From NCBI RefSeq assembly GCF_003339505.1, contig NZ_QPIW01000043.1, positions 1 through 49,951 of the forward strand: a DNA stretch of 49,951 bases, written 5' to 3'. Position 1 is the stretch's first letter, and every line of letters starts with the position of its first letter. The DNA is from Runella aurantiaca (GTDB lineage Bacteria > Bacteroidota > Bacteroidia > Cytophagales > Spirosomataceae). The notes beneath the pieces were generated by a model. That model was not told the DNA's origin and did no database searches. It saw nothing but the letters and a program-made list of their open reading frames with translations. Below, piece by piece: positions 40,624 through 49,951 of this stretch. Position numbers and translations under genes: made by a program.

Positions 40624-43600
40624 CTTTCAGAGCACTTTCCAGCAAAATAAGGATTGAAACGCCATTTTTGCAGGTAGCCGCAATCGTTGGATAACGCCTT
40701 TCAGAGCACTTTCCAGCAAAATAAGGATTGAAACCGTTCTGATGGATAGCTAACCAATACAATCTATCCTCTTTCAGAGCACTTTCCAGCAAAATAAGGA
40801 TTGAAACTACCTGTTGGTCAGCGACTTGAAGCGTATCAACTCCTTTCAGAGCACTTTCCAGCAAAATAAGGATTGAAACTAATTTCCTTAGCCCTTCTAA
40901 ACTAACGTCAACATCTCTTTCAGAGCACTTTCCAGCAAAATAAGGATTGAAACAGTTCTCCAGGCACTTTGTCATTGTTAATTTTTCGGCTTTCAGAGCA
41001 CTTTCCAGCAAAATAAGGATTGAAACGCCGCAATAATTCAGCCTACGAAAAGCGGAGCGCCTTCTTTCAGAGCACTTTCCAGCAAAATAAGGATTGAAAC
41101 CGAATTACTTGCATCACAGGGGCGACAAGAAATGAACCTTTCAGAGCACTTTCCAGCAAAATAAGGATTGAAACCGTTCAGCTTCTACTTGTGCAGCCTT
41201 AGCGCGCTCAATCCTTTCAGAGCACTTTCCAGCAAAATAAGGATTGAAACATAGCTTGCAATAATGTAATAGTGATTATCCCCAACCCACTTTCAGAGCA
41301 CTTTCCAGCAAAATAAGGATTGAAACTGCTAATCTGCACTTTGTGAGTACTGGGAGTTGCCGCCTTTCAGAGCACTTTCCAGCAAAATAAGGATTGAAAC
41401 ACGATGCTGAGCCGCTCACTGATGCGGTTTTGAGCGATCTTTCAGAGCACTTTCCAGCAAAATAAGGATTGAAACTACATCTGCTCCACGCTTCTGATGA
41501 AGTCTTCGTAATCTTTCAGAGCACTTTCCAGCAAAATAAGGATTGAAACTGCAATTTCATCACTTAACAATTTCCTAAACATCTTCTTTCAGAGCACTTT
41601 CCAGCAAAATAAGGATTGAAACATACTAACGTCGCTACTGATACCCGTTATTTGCAGAATCTTTCAGAGCACTTTCCAGCAAAATAAGGATTGAAACCGG
41701 AACTCCGTTGCAATCCCCTCTACATTGTTCGGCTTTCAGAGCACTTTCCAGCAAAATAAGGATTGAAACCCCCTATAATTGCGTTTGCTGATAATCCTTG
41801 TGCTACTTTCAGAGCACTTTCCAGCAAAATAAGGATTGAAACCTACTTCCTTAATATCCTTCACATCCCACCCAACCGCTTTCAGAGCACTTTCCAGCAA
41901 AATAAGGATTGAAACTCATCTATGGCAAAAAAGAAGGCATGGGCTGGCTGGCTTTCAGAGCACTTTCCAGCAAAATAAGGATTGAAACCGATTTGCGAAA
42001 GTGAAAGTAAGGCATGGGAGTTGACTTTCAGAGCACTTTCCAGCAAAATAAGGATTGAAACTTGGCTTAGTAAAGAAGATTGACGGAGCATGGATGCTTT
42101 CAGAGCACTTTCCAGCAAAATAAGGATTGAAACGCACAGTGTCAACGCCCTCTTGCTCGCATAGGTAATCTTTCAGAGCACTTTCCAGCAAAATAAGGAT
42201 TGAAACGCCTCTCTGAGTTCGTAAGCGTGGAGATAATCTAAGACCTCTTTCAGAGCACTTTCCAGCAAAATAAGGATTGAAACCATCCCACCCAAACGGC
42301 AGGTGGTACAGGCTAAAGTACTTTCAGAGCACTTTCCAGCAAAATAAGGATTGAAACGACGTTTCGTTTGGCTGATAGCTAGTCAGGACGAAAGCTTTCA
42401 GAGCACTTTCCAGCAAAATAAGGATTGAAACTTTTAATGAACAATCCGACTTTACGTGACATGAAAACCTTTCAGAGCACTTTCCAGCAAAATAAGGATT
42501 GAAACTCACCAGAAACTACATTTCCCACCTTACAGAGCTTCTTTCAGAGCACTTTCCAGCAAAATAAGGATTGAAACCCATCAATGCGTGTAAGCAGGAC
42601 ATTGAGCGCACATTTCTTTCAGAGCACTTTCCAGCAAAATAAGGATTGAAACGAACGGGAACGCCTTATTAGGTTTGCTTTTTCGTTGCCTTTCAGAGCA
42701 CTTTCCAGCAAAATAAGGATTGAAACGGGAAAATCTCACCGAACGTTTGAGTAAGGAGTTGAACTTTCAGAGCACTTTCCAGCAAAATAAGGATTGAAAC
42801 GCGTGTGTTTGCATCATTTGGCAATGTTTGGCGGTGATCTTTCAGAGCACTTTCCAGCAAAATAAGGATTGAAACAGGTCAGGTGTACGCATAAACGCCC
42901 CCGCAACCATGCGACTTTCAGAGCACTTTCCAGCAAAATAAGGATTGAAACCACGTAACCCTCTAATTCGGCAATAACATTATCAATCTTTCAGAGCACT
43001 TTCCAGCAAAATAAGGATTGAAACAAATTGGTGACGCAAGCGGATCAACAACACAAAGGGCTTTCAGAGCACTTTCCAGCAAAATAAGGATTGAAACCAA
43101 ACGTGACTATTGGGATAGGGTACAGGCCGAAAAACTCTTTCAGAGCACTTTCCAGCAAAATAAGGATTGAAACAACAGTACGTAGTCGGTTCCCGTCGCT
43201 GATCCTTTACTTTCAGAGCACTTTCCAGCAAAATAAGGATTGAAACCCGGTACGTCTTGCCACAGAAACGATCTTTGACAGTACTTTCAGAGCACTTTCC
43301 AGCAAAATAAGGATTGAAACTCACTAATCTGCAAGAAATATTGGACTACTTTTTTGCTTTCAGAGCACTTTCCAGCAAAATAAGGATTGAAACATACGGA
43401 GTCAGGAATCGAACCTGCGACCTTGGAGACTTTCAGAGCACTTTCCAGCAAAATAAGGATTGAAACAAAGCCGCTTTTTGCTGTGAATTTTGGGATTGAA
43501 ACTTTCAGAGCACTTTCCAGCAAAATAAGGATTGAAACCAACATAGACTGCATGGAGTTTTTGAAGCAATGTCCTCTTTCAGAGCACTTTCCAGCAAAAT

Positions 43601-46195
43601 AAGGATTGAAACGGATTGAACCGCGCGAAGAAATGCCTACACTGTTCGCTTTCAGAGCACTTTCCAGCAAAATAAGGATTGAAACATCGCAATACTATTT
43701 TTTGCGGGTGTTGCGGCAACGCTTTCAGAGCACTTTCCAGCAAAATAAGGATTGAAACTAACGGGAGGTAAAGAGTATTGCATCGACTGGAATACTTTCA
43801 GAGCACTTTCCAGCAAAATAAGGATTGAAACTTTGGCAGTCCCCAAACGTCACCTTCAACAGCGTATCTTTCAGAGCACTTTCCAGCAAAATAAGGATTG
43901 AAACTGTGGCAGGTGGAGCTAAACAACCGCATGGGATGGTCTTTCAGAGCACTTTCCAGCAAAATAAGGATTGAAACTGGGCCAGATCAGCGTGGAGCCA
44001 TCGGCGGCTGGTACTTTCAGAGCACTTTCCAGCAAAATAAGGATTGAAACATCTATAAACTAATTATATCCGTGAAAAAAACAGACTTTCTTTCAGAGCA
44101 CTTTCCAGCAAAATAAGGATTGAAACGTTTCCGAAATTCTTGCCTTCGTTTTCGGTGCCAATATCTTTCAGAGCACTTTCCAGCAAAATAAGGATTGAAA
44201 CAGCACTTCTTATGATACGTATTACACCTTAGACGGACTTTCAGAGCACTTTCCAGCAAAATAAGGATTGAAACAAAACTCAATACCATGAAATTTAAAA
44301 ATCAAGATTTTCTTTCAGAGCACTTTCCAGCAAAATAAGGATTGAAACGCATACCTAGCCAATTATCGGCGGGTACTTACTCGCTCTTTCAGAGCACTTT
44401 CCAGCAAAATAAGGATTGAAACGGCAGGGGAAGGGATTCCCTGTTACGGTGCAAAACACCTCTTTCAGAGCACTTTCCAGCAAAATAAGGATTGAAACCC
44501 GACAAAAAGAAGTTTTTTCGACTATATCCAGATACTTTCAGAGCACTTTCCAGCAAAATAAGGATTGAAACTCTGGGAAAACGTTAAGGGACTCATCACC
44601 AGGACGCACTTTCAGAGCACTTTCCAGCAAAATAAGGATTGAAACAAAAAAAATGCAGACGACCAAAACACAACCCCAGCCAACTTTCAGAGCACTTTCC
44701 AGCAAAATAAGGATTGAAACTTCCAATGAAAGCAATCACCTTTTCCCGCCACTTCACTTTCAGAGCACTTTCCAGCAAAATAAGGATTGAAACCGGCCAT
44801 TCATGCCCAACAGTACCAAGATTATTTGACTTTCAGAGCACTTTCCAGCAAAATAAGGATTGAAACGATTTTTGATTTGATGAAGGAAGTAATTTTAATT
44901 CTTCTTTCAGAGCACTTTCCAGCAAAATAAGGATTGAAACAACGTTTTGGTGGCATTAGTTACCGTATGGGTACAGTCTTTCAGAGCACTTTCCAGCAAA
45001 ATAAGGATTGAAACATCTTGTCTAAGTGTAGACTCAAAAACCAAGCAGCCGAAAGCTTTCAGAGCACTTTCCAGCAAAATAAGGATTGAAACAGAATCCA
45101 TACACCCACTACGGCAAACGCAATGCCAACTTTCAGAGCACTTTCCAGCAAAATAAGGATTGAAACGAAGACTATAATGCAGATGAAATACTCGAAGAAG
45201 CCCTTTCAGAGCACTTTCCAGCAAAATAAGGATTGAAACTTATTGTTGGCCGTTAGGTTACTGTTTTTGCAAGTCTCTTTCAGAGCACTTTCCAGCAAAA
45301 TAAGGATTGAAACATATCTTCAATCTCTTTCTCATTGGCTTCTATTTTTCTTTCAGAGCACTTTCCAGCAAAATAAGGATTGAAACATATCTTAAAGTCC
45401 CATTCACTCAAGCCTATAAGTCTTTCAGAGCACTTTCCAGCAAAATAAGGATTGAAACAGTGCAGAAGGTTGACGTAATCGTTTTCAAATATTGGCTTTC
45501 AGAGCACTTTCCAGCAAAATAAGGATTGAAACCCGAAGGAGACAACGAACATACGCTATCAACGGCGGCTTTCAGAGCACTTTCCAGCAAAATAAGGATT
45601 GAAACTCAGTACCATCCAAACCGATCAGCCAACTGAAACCCTTTCAGAGCACTTTCCAGCAAAATAAGGATTGAAACAAACAGCTTGAGTTGATTGTCTT
45701 CCGAAAAAAGCGGCAAACTTTCAGAGCACTTTCCAGCAAAATAAGGATTGAAACACCTCACCAAACGAGTCGATACCAAGTATGACCATTTCTTTCAGAG
45801 CACTTTCCAGCAAAATAAGGATTGAAACGATCCGATAAAAGAAAAGGGTTGATTTTCAGGCAATCTTTCAGAGCACTTTCCAGCAAAATAAGGATTGAAA
45901 CTTGTTGGGTGTCGGGTGCATCGGGGTTGGGTGGGGTCTTTCAGAGCACTTTCCAGCAAAATAAGGATTGAAACATTCTTCGCTGAAAAGTTGTATAAGA
46001 TATTGTGCTATCTTTCAGAGCACTTTCCAGCAAAATAAGGATTGAAACAATCTACTTGCGCTGAACTATGCGGGGTATTTGTATTTCTTTCAGAGCACTT
46101 TCCAGCAAAATAAGGATTGAAACACGAACAGTGAAGGTACTTGGATTGAAGCGCAGCACTTTCAGAGCACTTTCCAGCAGAATAAGGATTGAAAC

Positions 46196-46382
46196 TTGAA
46201 CTCGACGTTATCCAGCTTTCGGATTTCGCTGGCTTTCAGAGCACTTTCCAGCAGAATAAGGATTGAAACTTTAGCCTTTTGATAATCGTCGTAAACATCG
46301 CCCGCTAACTTTCAGAGCACTTTCCAGCAGAATAAGGATTGAAACTCGCCCACTACGAAATAGTAGATTGGAGATACGGCAA
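46196..46382 (+). repeat. Three-spacer block, first copy
   Basis: Three spacers in a row (46196-46232, 46270-46308, 46346-46382) recur in the same order and sequence 298 bases further on. One unrelated spacer (46420-46456) separates the copies. Confidence 0.9.
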
Positions 46383-46493
46383 CTTTCAGAGCACTTTCCA
46401 GCAGAATAAGGATTGAAACTATTTGCCTGCATACTTGCCCGGAAGCCGGCAAAAGTCTTTCAGAGCACTTTCCAGCAGAATAAGGATTGAAAC

Positions 46494-46680
46494 TTGAACT
46501 CGACGTTATCCAGCTTTCGGATTTCGCTGGCTTTCAGAGCACTTTCCAGCAGAATAAGGATTGAAACTTTAGCCTTTTGATAATCGTCGTAAACATCGCC
46601 CGCTAACTTTCAGAGCACTTTCCAGCAGAATAAGGATTGAAACTCGCCCACTACGAAATAGTAGATTGGAGATACGGCAA
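46494..46680 (+). repeat. Three-spacer block, second copy
   Basis: Second copy of the block, with spacers at 46494-46530, 46568-46606 and 46644-46680. The offset equals four repeat-spacer units, as expected from unequal recombination or slippage between repeats. Confidence 0.9.
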
Positions 46681-49649
46681 CTTTCAGAGCACTTTCCAGC
46701 AGAATAAGGATTGAAACTTGTAATGCTTCGGCTTCTGCTTCGTAGCCAAAAAGGGCTTTCAGAGCACTTTCCAGCAGAATAAGGATTGAAACAAAACCAT
46801 GTTCACAAAAAAACCACAGGTAGCAGGCTTTCAGAGCACTTTCCAGCAGAATAAGGATTGAAACCCGTTTGTCCCCTTTACAACCCAAAAGGGGTATCCT
46901 TTCTTTCAGAGCACTTTCCAGCAGAATAAGGATTGAAACACGAACAGTGAAGGTACTTGGATTGAAGCGCAGCACTTTCAGAGCACTTTCCAGCAGAATA
47001 AGGATTGAAACAATTTCAATAAAATGCCACAAGTCCAGACGGTTACCTTTCAGAGCACTTTCCAGCAGAATAAGGATTGAAACTCAAAAGCGGCCAGGTT
47101 TGCGTTGTAAATCGCCCTTCTTTCAGAGCACTTTCCAGCAGAATAAGGATTGAAACAACAACAGTGAAGGCACTTGGATTGAAGCGCAGCACTTTCAGAG
47201 CACTTTCCAGCAGAATAAGGATTGAAACAGTTGTTCCCGATCCTTCTTGCTCAAACGCCGAAATACTTTCAGAGCACTTTCCAGCAGAATAAGGATTGAA
47301 ACCAACAATATAAGCGAAGTTGAAAACTAGGGGTATCCCCTTTCAGAGCACTTTCCAGCAGAATAAGGATTGAAACTTCGTTGCGTGGTCAAGGGATCAA
47401 CACAATTGATTCTTTCAGAGCACTTTCCAGCAGAATAAGGATTGAAACTCAAATCAAAAGGTCGCAATACTTAAAGCCGACACCACTTTCAGAGCACTTT
47501 CCAGCAGAATAAGGATTGAAACTTTGGCTCAGACATAGAATTTGAATTTGATGTAATACTTTCAGAGCACTTTCCAGCAGAATAAGGATTGAAACCTCAG
47601 TGAACTCATCAATGGAACGCCAGACATTGACCTTTCAGAGCACTTTCCAGCAGAATAAGGATTGAAACACAATTGCAAAAGCTACAAAACACCCGAACAC
47701 CGCATCTTTCAGAGCACTTTCCAGCAGAATAAGGATTGAAACCATCCTGTCTGCCTGAATACTGCGTAGAAGTGAGCCCTTTCAGAGCACTTTCCAGCAG
47801 AATAAGGATTGAAACCGGGGTCTTACGTTTAAAAACTGAGCAACATGACAACTTTCAGAGCACTTTCCAGCAGAATAAGGATTGAAACTACACTTCGGCT
47901 ACACTTTTGTAAGCCAAACTAGACTTTCAGAGCACTTTCCAGCAGAATAAGGATTGAAACACGCCATGGCCGCTGATAAGTCGGTCAAGGACGGGACTTT
48001 CAGAGCACTTTCCAGCAGAATAAGGATTGAAACTAATTTCTATTTTACCAAGATTATGATTACTTTAAACTTTCAGAGCACTTTCCAGCAGAATAAGGAT
48101 TGAAACTAAAAGATAGTGACGATTTGCCTTTTTCGGAACAATCTTTCAGAGCACTTTCCAGCAGAATAAGGATTGAAACCACGTACCGTATTCCCAACTA
48201 CTGAGCCGGCCGTTAACTTTCAGAGCACTTTCCAGCAGAATAAGGATTGAAACTTTATCGGCCTTATGCCACTACTTTTTTGGCACTCTCTTTCAGAGCA
48301 CTTTCCAGCAGAATAAGGATTGAAACCAAAAAAGCCTACTCAGAGCAAAAAGCAATTGTTGACTTTCAGAGCACTTTCCAGCAGAATAAGGATTGAAACG
48401 ATGTTACGTCAACTACCAAAGATTCACCATTCACCTTTCAGAGCACTTTCCAGCAGAATAAGGATTGAAACTTAGTATTATATTTGTTCATCCAATAAGG
48501 ATAACGGCAGACTTTCAGAGCACTTTCCAGCAGAATAAGGATTGAAACGAGTACCTCGGAGCGTACTCTCCCAATACCCCAAAACTTTCAGAGCACTTTC
48601 CAGCAGAATAAGGATTGAAACCGCCTGACGGTCTTTGACATGGCAGTTAATGCAGGCTTTCAGAGCACTTTCCAGCAAAATAAGGATTGAAATGCTTTAG
48701 GGACTACCTTATTAAGACCTTGAAAAACAGCTTTCAGAGCACTTTCCAGCAAAATAAGGATTGAAATTCTTTCATTGTCATTCACTTCTCCAAAAATACG
48801 ATTCTTTCAGAGCACTTTCCAGCAAAATAAGGATTGAAATCCAATTAGCGACTTAGGCGAATCTCTAAAGAACGACTCTTTCAGAGCACTTTCCAGCAAA
48901 ATAAGGATTGAAATGAATGTCTATATAATTGTTGCCAGTTGCCACAAAAGACTTTCAGAGCACTTTCCAGCAAAATAAGGATTGAAATAGAAATCAAAAG
49001 AGCGGTCTGTTCAAACGAGTTTACTTTCAGAGCACTTTCCAGCAAAATAAGGATTGAAATAAGCCCTAGATTGGTACTCTCCAGTGCGATGATGCGCTTT
49101 CAGAGCACTTTCCAGCAAAATAAGGATTGAAACAGATTGAGCGTAGCTTTCCACTTCGCCATTGAGCGCACTTTCAGAGCACTTTCCAGCAAAATAAGGA
49201 TTGAAACTTCTTTTTCTTCTCTCTGCAATTGTTCTAATGTGACCTTTCAGAGCACTTTCCAGCAAAATAAGGATTGAAACGGAAACTTGAAAAAGTAGAT
49301 GAAATGATACTCATTTTCTCTTTCAGAGCACTTTCCAGCAAAATAAGGATTGAAACTTTGTCTAAATTGTGAAAGGCTTAGGTAGCTCCAAACTTTCAGA
49401 GCACTTTCCAGCAAAATAAGGATTGAAACGGGGTAATCACTGGAGACTCAAAGCCAGTTGCACCAGCTTTCAGAGCACTTTCCAGCAAAATAAGGATTGA
49501 AACGGATGCCAACAATGTATACCATCCCTGGAATAAATCTTTCAGAGCACTTTCCAGCAAAAAAAAGATTGGAACTTATCACCAGACGTTTTTGTCATAA
49601 TTTTTCGTCAAATTTTCAGAGCTACATTCATTAGAATAAGGATTGAAAC

Positions 49650-49951
49650 TCCTTCATTATGAAGTAGTCCGCCACCAGAGCTTTCAGTTAACAAATACTA
49701 CCGAAAGCCCCAAGAATTTGAAATAGTATGAGTACCCTTCGTCGTTGGCGACAAACATTCTAATTGAAATGAGGTCTAAAAGGCCAATGGAAAAATATAA
49801 ATCACTAAACGAATAAGACAAATGGTACTGTACCCGAAGATAATTGCTATGTAAAACAAAAAGGCTGAATTTTGAAGCGACCAAGCATCAAACCAGCCTT
49901 TAAGAATGAAAAAAATCATTAGGGACGAAGTTATTAAATTGCTTCAAAAAA
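49650..49951. other. Trailer region after the array
   Basis: A 31-base spacer-sized piece and a stub CTTTCAG (49681-49687) mark where a further repeat was lost. The rest is AT-rich with no firm gene. AAAGGCTG and CAGCCTTT (about 49860-49902) could pair over a long loop as a weak array terminator. Confidence 0.5.

Larger units (their letters stand above)
40624..49649 (+). CRISPR. Large type I-B CRISPR array, 123 repeats by eye
   Basis: A 37-base repeat beginning CTTTCAGAGCACTTTCCAGC and ending ATAAGGATTGAAAC recurs every 72-78 bases, with spacers of about 35-41 bases. I counted 123 repeats (122 spacers); the last two are degenerate. The terminal ATTGAAAC is the usual type I-B handle. Four strata are visible. 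Repeats 1-75 (40624-46123) have CAAAATAAGG. Repeats 76-109 (46159-48621) have CAGAATAAGG. Repeats 110-115 (48657-49060) go back to CAAAATAAGG but end in GAAAT. Repeats 116-121 (49097-49503) have the common form. Repeat 122 (49539-49575) and repeat 123 (49613-49649) are mutated. Repeats within each stratum look identical. Confidence 0.98.

Noticed and set aside
43467..43648. Spacers with GGATTGAA at an end, as possible partial repeats
   Set aside because: Only 8-9 bases match and spacer length and spacing are normal, so chance is likely.
40529..49265. Many minus-strand frames with repeated FNPYFAGKCSE or SILILLESALK, and plus-strand frames with FRALSSKIRIET
   Set aside because: These are translations of the CRISPR repeat in different frames and not genes.
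49684..49884. 66-residue minus-strand frame after the array
   Set aside because: Hydrophobic AT-rich frame without promoter or recognisable family; weak support.

Overview
The window comes from a Bacteroidota chromosome, most likely a Cytophagales member of the Runella/Spirosoma kind. The lineage is inferred from the protein families and from repeated matches to the Bacteroidota sigma-factor -7 element TAnnTTTG upstream of genes; Shine-Dalgarno sites are mostly absent. No rRNA or tRNA gene was seen.

Region 1 (1-21.7 kb) is mainly ordinary chromosome. It holds an alpha/beta hydrolase, purL (minus), a complete subclass B1 metallo-beta-lactamase, gltB and gltD (glutamate synthase), a small secreted protein, a CHRD lipoprotein, a repeat-rich lipoprotein, then rnz, a STAS protein, purC and a TPR protein on the minus strand, a GT39-like membrane protein with TPRs, and mqo.

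Region 2 (21.7-29.7 kb) is accessory and partly decayed. It has two pseudogene pieces (a carboxypeptidase-regulatory-like domain and the catalytic end of an S9 peptidase, each with a stop), small AT-rich genes separated by a long attC-like inverted repeat, a large secreted metzincin-like protein and a WYL-type regulator. It ends in a 12-bp perfect inverted repeat that carries promoter elements in both directions, followed by a 51-residue CxxC/CxxC mini-protein.

Region 3 (29.9-49.7 kb) is a type I-B CRISPR-Cas locus. An AT-rich effector module (cas8b, cas7, cas5, cas3) is followed by a decayed first cas6 start, an intact REP-associated tyrosine transposase (RAYT) with its own palindromes inside its coding sequence, and a more GC-rich module: cas6, a YhcG/DUF1016 PD-(D/E)XK nuclease, cas1, cas2, cas4. 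The surviving cas6 begins inside the RAYT gene, so its N-terminus is made of RAYT-repeat sequence. After an AT-rich leader comes an array with 123 repeats by my count (40624-49649). Its repeats fall into ordered sequence strata, it has a duplicated block of spacers, three copies or near-copies of one spacer, one spacer that reads as the 3' part of a tRNA gene, and degenerate repeats at its far end.

Working together: Cas1-Cas2-Cas4 should add spacers at the leader end, Cas6 should cut the plus-strand transcript to leave ATTGAAAC handles, and Cas8b-Cas7-Cas5 should form Cascade and recruit Cas3. The YhcG nuclease and the CxxC mini-protein are candidates for added, undescribed parts. All positions and counts were read by eye.
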